From assembly GCA_015063085.1 (NCBI GenBank), contig SUTD01000006.1, positions 1 through 58,533 on the forward strand: DNA of 58,533 nt. The letters run 5' to 3'. Origin of the DNA: Methanocorpusculum parvum. GTDB taxonomy: Archaea; Halobacteriota; Methanomicrobia; Methanomicrobiales; Methanocorpusculaceae. The position numbers and the translations under genes were made by a program. The notes beneath the pieces are model-generated. The model saw only the letters and a list, made by a program, of their open reading frames with translations, did not search any database and was not told the DNA's origin. Below are positions 26,020 through 34,482 of the stretch, piece after piece (positions within the stretch are counted from its first letter, which is position 1; every line of letters starts with the position of its first letter).

Positions 26020-28694
26020 CCTCGCCAAAGAGAATCGGAAAGATTGAGTTCGGTCTTCTTTCCCCGAAACAGATCCGTGACATGAGTGTCTGTAAGGTCA
26101 TCTGGCCGGACACCTATGACGACGACGGATTCCCGTACCCGAAGGGATTAATGGACCCGAGCCTTGGTGTCATTGACCCGGGACTTCGCTGCAAGACCTG
26201 CGGTCAGAAGCAGGGAGACTGTCCGGGACACTTCGGTCACATTGACCTTGCAAAGCCGGTTATCCACGTCGGATACACCCGTTTAATCAGAAAACTGCTC
26301 CGTATCACCTGCCGTGACTGCGGAAGACTTCTCCTTGACAAGGAAGAGATCGAAAAGTTCTCTGCATTAGAAGACGACCCGTACTCCGCTGAGACCATCG
26401 GTGAGAAGGACGTCAAGAAGGAGCGCGTCTGCCCGTACTGTGGAGAACAGCAGTACAAGATTAACTTCGAAAAGCCGACCTCCTTTGTTGAAGTCATCTC
26501 CGTTGTTGACGAAAACACTGGAAAGACCATCAAGACCGAGCAGAAGTTAACCTCCGCCGACATCCGTGAGCGTTTAGAGCGCATCACCGACGACGACCTC
26601 AGACTTCTTGGAATCGACCCGGACGTAGCACGCCCGGAGTGGGCAGTCTTAACTGTACTTCCGGTCCCGCCGGTAACTGTCCGCCCGTCCATTATCCTTG
26701 AAAACGGTCAGCGTTCTGAAGATGACTTAACCCACAAGCTTGTTGATATCATCAGAATCAACCAGCGCTTCAGAGAAAACCAGGATGCAGGTGCCCCGCA
26801 GCTCATTATTGAAGACTTATGGGAACTTCTGCAGTACCACGTAACAACCTACCTCGACAACGAAGTTGCAGGCTGTCCGCCGGCAAGACACCGTTCCGGA
26901 CGTCCGCTTAAGACCTTATCCCAGAGATTAAAGGGTAAGGACGGACGTTTCAGAGGATCTCTCTCTGGTAAGCGTGTCAACTTCTCTGCACGTACCGTTA
27001 TCTCTCCGGACCCGAACCTTTCCGTTGGTGAGGTCGGTGTCCCGCTCGCTATCGCAAACGAGATGTCTGTTCCGGTCAGAGTCACCAAGCAGAACATCGA
27101 AGATATCCGTGCAATGATTAGAATTGGTCCGCACAGACCAACCCTCCGTGACCCGTGCGGTGCAAACTACGTCAACCGTCCGGACGGAAGAAGAATCAGA
27201 CTTATCGCTGGCCCTGAAGGCAACTGTGACACTGTTGCAGAAATGATTGAGCCGGGATGGAAGATTGACAGACAGCTCCGCGACGGAGATATCGTTCTGT
27301 TCAACCGTCAGCCGTCTCTGCACAGAATGTCTATCATGTCTCACAGAATCAAGGTCATGAACGGCAGAACATTCCGCTTAAACCCGGCAGTATGTCCTCC
27401 GTACAACGCAGACTTTGATGGGGACGAAATGAACTTACACGTCCCGCAGACCGAAGAGGCACGTGCAGAAGCAGAGCTCCTGGTTGCAGTTCAGGAGAAC
27501 ATTTTATCTCCGAGATTCGGTGCACCGATTATCGGCGGTCTGCACGATCACATCTCCGGTATCTTCATCTTAACCAACCAGACCAAATGGTACACCAAGT
27601 CTGAGTTCCTGTACCTCTTAAAGTACACCAAGATGGATAAGATGCCGGAGCCGGGCAAGATTGTCGACGGTGTTCCGTACTGGAGCAACAAGCAGGCATT
27701 CTCTGTCATTCTGCCAAAGGATGTCAGCATGTTCTACAAAGCAACCTGCTGTCAGAACTGTAACCCGTGTACCAAGGACTCCGAAGCAGGATGTCCGAAC
27801 GATGCATTCGTCAGAATCGTTGATGGAGAACTTTTATGCGGAACCATCGACAAGAAGTCTGTCGGAGCAATGGATGGAGCTATTCTGAACAGAATTATCC
27901 GTCTGCACGGTACCCGCAGAGCACGTGAATACATTGACGACTTAACCAAGCTCTCTATCCGCGCAATCATGATCAACGGTTTCAGTTACGGTATCAATGA
28001 TACTGACCTTGGAAAGAACGAACACAAGCAGATTCGCGATGTCTTAGATCAGGCAGAGTCCGATGCAGCACAGAAGATTTCCATCTTCGAACAGGGACAC
28101 TTAGAGCCGATGCCGGGAAGAACTCCGGAAGAAACCTTAGAGTTACAGCTCATGAGTCAGCTCGGTAAAGCTCGTGACCGTACTGGTGACATCGCATCCA
28201 GACACTTAGGTTTCGAGAACTCCTCTGTGGTTATGGCCGTATCCGGTGCCCGTGGTTCTATGCTGAACATGGCACAGATGGCAGGCTGTATCGGCCAGCA
28301 GGCAGTTCGTGGTGAGCGTCTGTCCAGAGGTTACGAGGACAGAACCCTTCCGCACTTCAGACGCGGAGACAAGGGAGCTGGAGCACACGGTTTCGTTAGA
28401 AACTCCTACAAGTCCGGTCTGACGCCGACCGAATTCTTCTTCCACGCAATCGGAGGTCGAGAAGGTCTTGTCGATACTGCAGTCCGTACTTCCCAGTCCG
28501 GTTACCTGCAGCGCCGTATGATTAACGCACTTCAGGACTTAAAGGTCGCATACGACGGAACTGTCAGAAGTACCGGCGGTAAGATTATCCAGTTCGTCTA
28601 TGGTGAAGACGGAACCGATCCGGCAAAGTCCGCATCCGGTCAGCCGGTCGATGTCAAAGGTATTGCCGAATCTGTCTTAAAGGAGGAGATCTAA
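26016..28694 (+). CDS. rpoA1: DNA-directed RNA polymerase subunit A'
   Basis: An 892-residue N-terminal part of the largest subunit (RPB1 type). N-terminal zinc site [18 protein letters not shown], a second Cys set CRDCGRLLL...CPYCGEQQ, and the absolutely conserved catalytic loop [12 protein letters not shown] at about residues 463-474 whose Asp residues bind the active-site magnesium. An inserted Cys cluster [18 protein letters not shown] near residue 580 is also visible. One base separates its stop from rpoA2. No intein. Confidence 0.97.
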   Translation: MTSPKRIGKIEFGLLSPKQIRDMSVCKVIWPDTYDDDGFPYPKGLMDPSLGVIDPGLRCKTCGQKQGDCPGHFGHIDLAKPVIHVGYTRLIRKLLRITCRDCGRLLLDKEEIEKFSALEDDPYSAETIGEKDVKKERVCPYCGEQQYKINFEKPTSFVEVISVVDENTGKTIKTEQKLTSADIRERLERITDDDLRLLGIDPDVARPEWAVLTVLPVPPVTVRPSIILENGQRSEDDLTHKLVDIIRINQRFRENQDAGAPQLIIEDLWELLQYHVTTYLDNEVAGCPPARHRSGRPLKTLSQRLKGKDGRFRGSLSGKRVNFSARTVISPDPNLSVGEVGVPLAIANEMSVPVRVTKQNIEDIRAMIRIGPHRPTLRDPCGANYVNRPDGRRIRLIAGPEGNCDTVAEMIEPGWKIDRQLRDGDIVLFNRQPSLHRMSIMSHRIKVMNGRTFRLNPAVCPPYNADFDGDEMNLHVPQTEEARAEAELLVAVQENILSPRFGAPIIGGLHDHISGIFILTNQTKWYTKSEFLYLLKYTKMDKMPEPGKIVDGVPYWSNKQAFSVILPKDVSMFYKATCCQNCNPCTKDSEAGCPNDAFVRIVDGELLCGTIDKKSVGAMDGAILNRIIRLHGTRRAREYIDDLTKLSIRAIMINGFSYGINDTDLGKNEHKQIRDVLDQAESDAAQKISIFEQGHLEPMPGRTPEETLELQLMSQLGKARDRTGDIASRHLGFENSSVVMAVSGARGSMLNMAQMAGCIGQQAVRGERLSRGYEDRTLPHFRRGDKGAGAHGFVRNSYKSGLTPTEFFFHAIGGREGLVDTAVRTSQSGYLQRRMINALQDLKVAYDGTVRSTGGKIIQFVYGEDGTDPAKSASGQPVDVKGIAESVLKEEI

Positions 28695-28695
28695 G

Positions 28696-30132
28696 ATGGC
28701 AGAGAAGTCTTTAGAGGAAAAAGTCAACGCAGCACTTGAAGAGGCTGTTATTGAAGAGCCGGTTGCTGAGGAGGTCGCTGAAAAGAAGACCCGTTCCAAG
28801 AAGGCAAAGAAGGAGGAGGAAGTCGAACAGCTTTCCCCAATCGCACAGGAGATTCTTTCCTGGAACCTTCCAAAAACCCTCTTTGTGCTTACCAAGAACT
28901 GGGCAGAGTCAAAGACCGAAGAAGAGCTCGAAGAGCTTGACTTAGCCCACCTCCACGCAAGAATCCAGCGCTTAATCGATGAGAACTTCCCGGTCTCCAC
29001 TACCACTGACCTCGTCAAGATTCTCATCTCCAAGCATGATGCAGGAAAGGAAGTGACTGACGAGCAGTTCGAGGAGATTCTCGCCCGCATTAACCGCGAG
29101 TTCCAGATGACCCGTGTTCAGCCGTGCGAAGCAGTCGGTATCAACGCAGCCCACTCCATTGGTGAACCGGGTACTCAGATGACCATGCGTACTTTCCACT
29201 TCGCGGGTGTGGCTGAAATTAACGTTACTCTCGGTCTGCCGCGTCTTATCGAGATTATGGACGCAAGAAAAGAGCCGTCCACTCCGACCATGACCATCTT
29301 CCTTGACGAAGACTACCGCGAGAGCCGTGACAAGGCACGTGAGGTTTCCTGGAAGATTGAGGCAGCACCGCTCCATGAGTTCGGAGATATCGAGACCGAT
29401 ATCGCAGAGATGTGTGTTCTCGTTCAGGTCAACAAGGACGTCTGTAAGAAGAGAAAGATTGCATTATCCGAAGTTCTTGCAAAGGCTCCGCAGAAGATTC
29501 GCGATAAGCGTCACTACCGTGAGTTCGAAGTCGAGACTGATGAGGTTGAAGGTATCTTAAAGTTCATTCCGAAGAATGAGGACTCCTACCAGAACCTGTT
29601 CCAGCTTGCCGAGCACGTCAGACAGGTTATCGTTCAGGGTATCGATGATATCCGCCGTGTTGTGGTCAGAAAGGAGAACGACGAGTACATTCTCCACACT
29701 GAAGGTTCCAACTTAAAGGATGTCTTCGAAATCGAGGGTGTTGACTGTAAGAGAACCAAGACTAACAACATTGCAGAGATTGCCTCTACCTTAGGTATCG
29801 AGGCAGCACGTGCAGCAACCATCGACGAAGCATACGCAACCTTAAAAGAACAGGGTATCAGCGTTGACCGCAGACACATTATGTTAGTTGCTGACATTAT
29901 GTGTATGGACGGTGAAGTCAAGCAGATTGGCCGTCACGGTATTGCAGGCGAGAAAGAATCGGTTCTTTCCCGTGCAAGCTTCGAAGTTACCGTTAACCAC
30001 TTACTCGATGCAGCAATCGCTCATGAGTTTGATGAGCTCTCCGGTGTTACCGAGAATGTTATCGTCGGTCAGCCGATTCAGCTCGGTACCGGTGACGTAA
30101 AACTGATGGTCAGAAGAGTTCCTCCGCAGTAA
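28696..30132 (+). CDS. rpoA2: DNA-directed RNA polymerase subunit A''
   Basis: A 478-residue C-terminal part of the largest subunit with bridge-helix/trigger-loop segments: [47 protein letters not shown] near residues 150-200 and [16 protein letters not shown]...[14 protein letters not shown] near the C-terminus. Most archaeal A'' proteins are about 380-400 residues; here a highly charged N-terminal extension of some 50 residues (Glu/Lys-rich, with [13 protein letters not shown]) precedes the conserved part. ATG 28696 has AAGGAGGAG upstream, a perfect ribosome site, so the extension is translated. Confidence 0.96.
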   Translation: MAEKSLEEKVNAALEEAVIEEPVAEEVAEKKTRSKKAKKEEEVEQLSPIAQEILSWNLPKTLFVLTKNWAESKTEEELEELDLAHLHARIQRLIDENFPVSTTTDLVKILISKHDAGKEVTDEQFEEILARINREFQMTRVQPCEAVGINAAHSIGEPGTQMTMRTFHFAGVAEINVTLGLPRLIEIMDARKEPSTPTMTIFLDEDYRESRDKAREVSWKIEAAPLHEFGDIETDIAEMCVLVQVNKDVCKKRKIALSEVLAKAPQKIRDKRHYREFEVETDEVEGILKFIPKNEDSYQNLFQLAEHVRQVIVQGIDDIRRVVVRKENDEYILHTEGSNLKDVFEIEGVDCKRTKTNNIAEIASTLGIEAARAATIDEAYATLKEQGISVDRRHIMLVADIMCMDGEVKQIGRHGIAGEKESVLSRASFEVTVNHLLDAAIAHEFDELSGVTENVIVGQPIQLGTGDVKLMVRRVPPQ

Positions 30133-30148
30133 TCGTCAGTATCCCAAA

Positions 30149-30184
30149 GACACCCTGCCGGGTGTCCTGGATTCTCATTTTTTT
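30149..30184 (+). terminator. Terminator of the RNA polymerase operon
   Basis: GACACCC (30149-30155) and GGGTGTC (30160-30166) form a stem with a four-base loop, followed by a seven-T run ending at 30184, 17 bases after the rpoA2 stop. Confidence 0.7.
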
Positions 30185-30200
30185 AAAAGAGTATGTGTTC

Positions 30201-30218
30201 CGTGTCACCTATGACACG
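30201..30218. repeat. Short perfect hairpin CGTGTCA/TGACACG
   Basis: CGTGTCA (30201-30207) and TGACACG (30212-30218) are perfect inverted arms separated by four bases. A related TATGACACG recurs at about 30314-30322 within the 3' end of the small minus-strand gene. Purpose unknown; possibly part of the adjacent repeat element. Confidence 0.35.
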
Positions 30219-30229
30219 CTGCGCATCTC

Positions 30230-30265
30230 CCGCCCATATCCCCGCGACGCCTATGAGGCATGCGG
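30230..30265 (-). repeat. Short dispersed repeat, copy A
   Basis: Read on the minus strand this contains CCGCATGC, then GGCGTCGCGGGGATATGGG, and closely matches copy B at 30749-30783 on the plus strand (core GGCGTCGCGGrGATAyGGGCGG). The two copies are about 500 bases apart in opposite orientation on either side of two small genes. Confidence 0.5.
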
Positions 30266-30307
30266 AGGCGAGGTCTCCTTAGCCTCACGGATATCAGGAA
30301 TGCTCTG

Positions 30308-30457
30308 TTACATATGACACGTAGAACAACTTCCCCGCAGGCTTCTTTCGGTTAAAATCCCAATCTGCAGTTCTAATTCGCGTACCCGTTCTTCCAGGTC
30401 TTCATTTTCTTTTTCCAGACGGGAAACTGCTGCTGCTAACTCTTCTAAGGATACCAT
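30308..30457 (-). CDS. Microprotein, 49 aa, coiled coil with C-terminal CxxC
   Basis: Found by translating the minus strand: ATG at 30457 (30455-30457) to TAA at 30308. The 49-residue product begins MVSLEELAAAV and has a heptad-like run (LEKENEDLEERVRELELQI, residues about 14-32) followed by a tail with SCSTCHM, so CxxC close to the end. A TTAAATAG box (about 30479-30486) lies some 26 bases upstream and AGGAG occurs between box and start. Coiled coil plus CxxCH suggests a small dimerising metal- or redox-active protein. No family is known to me. Confidence 0.55.
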   Translation of the reverse strand: MVSLEELAAAVSRLEKENEDLEERVRELELQIGILTERSLRGSCSTCHM

Positions 30458-30611
30458 ACTCAATTCTTCGTCTCCTGGCTATTTAACCACACGGGTTGGG
30501 CACTTTCCTGTCTTGTATCTGAAACCTGATATTCTCACACACCAATCTATCTAGCAGGAAGAGAACTGAAAACCAGACACATTCAGCCTTCCAAAAAACG
30601 TGAGCATAATC

Positions 30612-30713
30612 ATGCCAACCCACAAAAAAGAAGAAAAGGCGGCAAAACAGGCAGCCAAAAAGGAAGCCGCAGCCCACCCGCCGGCAGCAGTAAAGAAATC
30701 CGCACACAAGTAA
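30612..30713 (+). CDS. Lys/Ala-rich basic microprotein, 33 aa
   Basis: ATG 30612 to TAA 30711-30713 encodes 33 residues, almost entirely Lys, Ala, Glu, His and Pro: MPTHKKEEKAAKQAAKK then EAAAHPPAAVKKSAHK. GTGAG at about 30600-30604 may be a ribosome site. The composition resembles histone H1-like or ribosome-associated basic tails. The last codons (KSAHK-stop) are repeated 92 bases downstream in the 22-base direct repeat, which indicates a local duplication or insertion at the gene end. No family known to me. Confidence 0.5.
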   Translation: MPTHKKEEKAAKQAAKKEAAAHPPAAVKKSAHK

Positions 30714-30715
30714 TT
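30694..30715 (+). repeat. 22-bp direct repeat, left copy
   Basis: AGAAATCCGCACACAAGTAA plus TT, covering the last five codons and stop of the 33-residue gene. An exact copy lies at 30786-30807. The 70 bases between contain repeat copy B and a hairpin. Confidence 0.8.
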
Positions 30716-30734
30716 CCGCCTTGCTTTTGGCGCT

Positions 30735-30750
30735 GCGTCCTTTAGGACGC
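30735..30750 (+). repeat. Perfect hairpin inside the repeated segment
   Basis: GCGTCC (30735-30740), TTTA, GGACGC (30745-30750). Directly abuts repeat copy B. Confidence 0.5.
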
Positions 30751-30783
30751 ATGCTCCTTAGGCGTCGCGGAGATACGGGCGGT
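30749..30783 (+). repeat. Short dispersed repeat, copy B
   Basis: Plus-strand copy of the element at 30230-30265, beginning CGCATGC and continuing through GGCGTCGCGGAGATACGGGCGG. It sits between the two copies of the 22-bp direct repeat, as an inserted small element would. Confidence 0.5.
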
Positions 30784-30785
30784 TG

Positions 30786-30807
30786 AGAAATCCGCACACA
30801 AGTAATT
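30786..30807 (+). repeat. 22-bp direct repeat, right copy
   Basis: Exact copy of 30694-30715. In frame it again reads ...EKSAHK-stop, so it looks like the original or duplicated end of the 33-residue gene. Confidence 0.8.
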
Positions 30808-30826
30808 TTGTAAAAACACCCCTAAA

Positions 30827-30849
30827 GAGAGGGAGTTTTTCTCCCTCCC
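30827..30849. terminator. Hairpin before the convergent DUF116 gene
   Basis: GAGGGAG (30829-30835), TTTTT loop, CTCCCTC (30841-30847). Lies between the rightward microprotein region and the leftward DUF116 operon end and could stop transcription from either side. Confidence 0.5.
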
Positions 30850-30862
30850 TTCATCGTATCAT

Positions 30863-31579
30863 TCACCTCTTTTCCGGCATTTTAAGCTCTTTATCTAAAC
30901 CGATGGATGCTACCTTCATCAGCACATCATAATCCATCGTTGTCTCAACGCATCCGTCTGTGGCTGTTACAACACCAAGTGTTATCATCGAAATCTTGCG
31001 TCCGAGTTCCAGTCCTTCTTTTACCTCCATCAGACATCCGACACCAATCATTGCCTGCGGGCGGTACTGCTTTACCAGACGCTTGATAAATGTTGAACCC
31101 GGGATGATGAAGGTCATGTATCCCGCCTCTTTCAGGGCCGGGATTGCATCTCCCAGAGGACATTTTCCGCAGGAGATACAGGAGATTCCAACATCCGGAG
31201 ACAGCCGTGCCGGACACCTGGCGGAGCGCAGACACAGCGGAATAAACACTGCCCGCTTCTCAACCGGCACCTTTGCAAATGCCGAGTAGTTCATCTGATT
31301 ATCAATCTTAATCAAAAACGCCATCAGCTCTGTCGGATCGACACGAAACATCATGCAGACCAGCTTCACGGTACCCTCCATGAAGGTCAGAACCGGACGA
31401 AGAAGGATTGGGAAATACATCTTCTTTTTCCGGATGGAAAGCACAATCAGACAGCCGATCAGGAATGACAGAAGAATCCAGAGAAGGAGAACAATGATTA
31501 CCAGTTCTCCTAAGAGATAAATGATTGAGTTCCAAACCGGCACGTCAAAGAAGGCAACTGGAAGATACTCGGAAATCAT
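30863..31579 (-). CDS. DUF116 family membrane protein
   Basis: A 238-residue DUF116 protein: two N-terminal hydrophobic segments (residues about 8-50) followed by a cytoplasmic domain with CLRSARCPARLSPDVGISCISCGKCPLGDAI, a Cys-rich set of the family probably binding a metal or Fe-S cluster, and GVGCLMEVKEGLE near residue 190. Function unknown. ATG 31579 overlaps the stop of mtnA by four bases; it is the last gene of the gamma-CA/HdrA-like/MtnA operon. DUF116 genes are common in methanogens and sulfate reducers, which fits a redox role. Confidence 0.82.
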   Translation of the reverse strand: MISEYLPVAFFDVPVWNSIIYLLGELVIIVLLLWILLSFLIGCLIVLSIRKKKMYFPILLRPVLTFMEGTVKLVCMMFRVDPTELMAFLIKIDNQMNYSAFAKVPVEKRAVFIPLCLRSARCPARLSPDVGISCISCGKCPLGDAIPALKEAGYMTFIIPGSTFIKRLVKQYRPQAMIGVGCLMEVKEGLELGRKISMITLGVVTATDGCVETTMDYDVLMKVASIGLDKELKMPEKR

Positions 31580-32628
31580 TTCAGCTCGCTAAAGTCATAG
31601 GGAGGGTAGAAAACACCCTTTTCAGTAATTATTGCGCTGACCAGATCCAGCGGGGTTGCATCAAATGCATAGTTTACCACCGGAACATTCTCCGGAACCG
31701 TAGTCTTTCCAAACAGCTCGGAGACTTCCCTGCGGCTGCGCTCTTCGACGACAATATCTTTTGCCTCCGCATTGACATCAAAGGTGGACGCCGGAGCTGC
31801 AACATAGAACGGGATGTTGTGGTGTTTTGCACAGATTGCATGCATATAGGTTCCAATCTTGTTAAAGACCGCATCCCGGGTAATCCGGTCTGCTCCGACA
31901 ATTACTGCGTCAATCTTTCCCTGCTGCATCAGATACGCAGCCTCGGAGTCGATAATCGTCGTTACCGGAATCTTATCGCGGGCAAGCTCAAAGGCGGTAA
32001 GCCGGGAACCCTGCAGAAGCGGTCTGGTCTCGCAGGATATAACCGAAATGTTCTTCCCCATCTTCCAGGCGGAACGAACCACACCTAATGCCGTTCCCCA
32101 GGAGGAGCAGGCAAGCGCCCCGGCGTTGCAGTGCGTCAGTACTGTTCCAATCTGCGGAAGCAGTTTGGCACCGTTTCTTCCAAGCTCCATGCAGGAGTTG
32201 GCATCATCTTCGGCAATCTTCTTTGCGGCAAAGAGCGCCATGATTTTTGCCATCTCCGGCGGGAGATTTTCCATACTGAGAAGAACCTTCTTTACTCCCC
32301 AGGAAAGATTGACGGCGGTCGGTCTCGTGCTGATGATCTCTGCTGCATCCTCTGCGACCGTCTCCTCAAACTCTGCATCCGATTCACAGGCGCGGGCAGA
32401 AAGCGCGACACCGAATGCCCCGGCAACACCCAGAGCCGGTGCTCCGCGGATTGCAAGCCGGCGGATTGCATCGGCTAAAGCATTGACCGTTCGTATTTCG
32501 AGCACTTTGTACTCTGTTGGAAGCAGCGTCTGGTCAACAGCCATGAGACAGCTTTGCTCATCATCCCACCAGAGCGTTTTCTCCTCACTGATAGCCGGCT
32601 TCTTACCGTTTGTCCGCTTCTGGACCAT
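31576..32628 (-). CDS. mtnA: Methylthioribose-1-phosphate isomerase
   Basis: A 350-residue enzyme of the eIF2B-related family that isomerises methylthioribose-1-phosphate to methylthioribulose-1-phosphate in methionine salvage. Diagnostic segments: AIRRLAIRGAPALGVAGAFGV, VNLSWGVKKVL, LTHCNAGALACSSWGTALGV (catalytic Cys), ETRPLLQGSRLTAFEL and IVGADRITRDAVFNKIGTY (catalytic Asp). These favour MtnA over ribose-1,5-bisphosphate isomerase or aIF-2B. ATG 32628 shares one base with the stop of the HdrA-like gene (TAATG). Confidence 0.9.
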   Translation of the reverse strand: MVQKRTNGKKPAISEEKTLWWDDEQSCLMAVDQTLLPTEYKVLEIRTVNALADAIRRLAIRGAPALGVAGAFGVALSARACESDAEFEETVAEDAAEIISTRPTAVNLSWGVKKVLLSMENLPPEMAKIMALFAAKKIAEDDANSCMELGRNGAKLLPQIGTVLTHCNAGALACSSWGTALGVVRSAWKMGKNISVISCETRPLLQGSRLTAFELARDKIPVTTIIDSEAAYLMQQGKIDAVIVGADRITRDAVFNKIGTYMHAICAKHHNIPFYVAAPASTFDVNAEAKDIVVEERSRREVSELFGKTTVPENVPVVNYAFDATPLDLVSAIITEKGVFYPPYDFSELK

Positions 32629-33908
32629 TACTCACCACGCTCCATACTGCAGAGGAATGCCTTTGCCGCAGCAGAACCGCCCGAGACAACTGAATCCGGA
32701 ATATCCTTCGGAGCAAGGGCTGTTCCGGCGATAAAGATTCCCGGAGCACTGCTTACTGCAGGCGAGTATGCATCAGCAGCAGTTAAGAATGTACTCTCAT
32801 CCATACTGATGCCAAGGGATTTGGCAAGGCGGACAGTATCCGGCTCTGGAGACATACCGACCGAGAGGACAACCAGATCTGCTTCAAGATTGATGAACTC
32901 ACCAGTCTCGGTGTTTTCGAGCGGAATTACCAGATTGTCTTTTGTCTTTTGTACCTCTCCGGCAAACGCTCTGAGGAATACAACTCCCATATTCTTTGCC
33001 CGCTCAAAGTACTCTTCGTAGCCTTTTCCGTATGCTCTGACATCATTATAGAGAATCGAAACCTCGCACTCCGGATAGTGTTCCTTAATCAGCATGGCAT
33101 TTTTCATCGCGTACATGCAGCAGACACAGGAGCAGAAGTTTCTCTTAAGCGAAGCATCACGGGAACCAACGCACTGAACAAAGACCACGCTTTTCGGGCT
33201 CTCGCCATTGGAGAGACGGCGCAGCTCTCCTTTGGTTGGCCCTCCGGCGTTAATCATTCTCTCGAACTCAAGGCTTGTGATGACATCCGCATACCGCAGG
33301 TATCCGAACTGGGACTTCTTTCTGGCATCGAAGAGTGTGTATCCGGTGGCGATAATTATCGAGGCGGCTTCGATTTCGAGGGTCTGCACCGAGTCTTCGG
33401 TTGTTTTCAGGACGGCATTTTTCCCGCACTCTGCATAGCAGAGGCCGCAGTCGATGCAGTGGAAAGCATCGCGGACGACTAAGTTCGGCACTGCCTGGGC
33501 GTGGGGTTTGTAGATTGCTTTTCGGACACCAAGCCCTGCATCGAATTTATTGTAGACTTCAACCGGACAGACTTCAACACACTCTCCGCATCCGGTACAG
33601 TCGGCTTCGTTTATGTATCTTGGATATTTGGTTACGGTGACGGTGAAGTTTCCGGCAGTTCCGGAAATTGATTCGACTTCGGCTAAGGTGAGGATGGTAA
33701 TATTTGGGTGGCGGGAGACCTCAGCCATTTTTGGAGATAGGATACACATGGAACAGTCGTTTGTGGGGAAGGTTTTGTCGAGCATGGCCATGTGTCCGCC
33801 AATGGACGGCTCCCGCTCAACGATGTACACATGCACTCCGTGGTTTGCCAAATCCATGGCTGACTGAATTCCGGCAACCCCTCCGCCGATGACAACAGCA
33901 TTACTCAT
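32628..33908 (-). CDS. Short HdrA-like flavin/Fe-S protein
   Basis: A 426-residue HdrA-family protein: FAD fold starting VVIGGGVAGIQSA, DCSMCILSPKM near residue 51, ferredoxin motifs CTGCGECVEVCP (Cys 104, 107, 110, 114) and CIDCGLCYAEC (Cys 151, 154, 157, 161), and the HdrA-specific cluster region QCVGSRD...FCSCVCCMYAMK. Canonical HdrA is about 650 residues with an extra N-terminal domain and a C-terminal two-cluster ferredoxin; both are missing. Such short forms could act as flavin-based electron hubs outside methanogenic Hdr. ATG 33908 chosen over 33974 because the FAD motif then begins at residue 5. Overlaps the upstream gene by eight bases. Confidence 0.88.
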   Translation of the reverse strand: MSNAVVIGGGVAGIQSAMDLANHGVHVYIVEREPSIGGHMAMLDKTFPTNDCSMCILSPKMAEVSRHPNITILTLAEVESISGTAGNFTVTVTKYPRYINEADCTGCGECVEVCPVEVYNKFDAGLGVRKAIYKPHAQAVPNLVVRDAFHCIDCGLCYAECGKNAVLKTTEDSVQTLEIEAASIIIATGYTLFDARKKSQFGYLRYADVITSLEFERMINAGGPTKGELRRLSNGESPKSVVFVQCVGSRDASLKRNFCSCVCCMYAMKNAMLIKEHYPECEVSILYNDVRAYGKGYEEYFERAKNMGVVFLRAFAGEVQKTKDNLVIPLENTETGEFINLEADLVVLSVGMSPEPDTVRLAKSLGISMDESTFLTAADAYSPAVSSAPGIFIAGTALAPKDIPDSVVSGGSAAAKAFLCSMERGE

Positions 33909-34395
33909 GGAGATACCTCGCTCCGACACCGACATACGTCTGTGCATTCCTGATGTTTGCTGCAACCTCTTCATCGGTTAACTCACGGACAACTTTTCCG
34001 GGAACTCCCATTACAAGCGACCGCGGAGGAATCTCTTTTCTCTCTGAAACGAGCGCCCCTGCTGCAATGAGTGAGCCTTCGCCGATTTTTGCATCATTTA
34101 AGACGATAGCGCCCATTCCGATTAAACAGTTGTCGCCGATTTTTGCGCCGTGGATGATTGCTCCGTGTCCGATGGAGACATTTTTGCCAATCTCAACCGG
34201 CTTTCCAACACTTTCATGGATTACTGCGTTGTCCTGTACGTTTGAGCCGTCTCCAATGGTAATTGAATCCATGTCTGCACGAAGCACTGCACCGAAGAGG
34301 ATAGTCACATTATTTCCGAGGTGGACATCTCCGGCTAAGGTTGCGTTTGGTGCGACATAGGTCTCAGTCCCTATTGATCTTCCGCCAAAGTCCAT
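33901..34395 (-). CDS. Gamma-carbonic-anhydrase-like hexapeptide protein
   Basis: A 164-residue left-handed beta-helix protein of the YrdA/PaaY/Cam-like group, trimeric in relatives. Hexapeptide repeats run from about residue 12 to 135; the three metal-binding His positions appear in AVIHES and SIGHGAIIHGAKIGDN, so a zinc or iron site, and thus carbonic anhydrase activity, is possible. The C-terminal helix (TDEEVAANIRNAQTYVGVGARYL) is typical. First gene of the operon that continues with the HdrA-like protein, MtnA and DUF116. Confidence 0.88.
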   Translation of the reverse strand: MDFGGRSIGTETYVAPNATLAGDVHLGNNVTILFGAVLRADMDSITIGDGSNVQDNAVIHESVGKPVEIGKNVSIGHGAIIHGAKIGDNCLIGMGAIVLNDAKIGEGSLIAAGALVSERKEIPPRSLVMGVPGKVVRELTDEEVAANIRNAQTYVGVGARYLHE

Positions 34396-34482
34396 AGTAA
34401 TAATATATTTGAACTCTTCTGATATCAGTGTTTGGGGATGGGGAGGCAGATGCCGTATCCCGAAAAAAGTTTGGGGGTTTTC

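Noticed and set aside
22553-30132. Inteins in polymerase subunits
   Set aside because: All four large subunits align in length and motifs with intein-free archaeal proteins.
34396-34411. AATATATT as TATA box of the gamma-CA gene
   Set aside because: It lies only about 13 bases from the start codon, too close for an archaeal promoter; the real start of this transcript is not evident.
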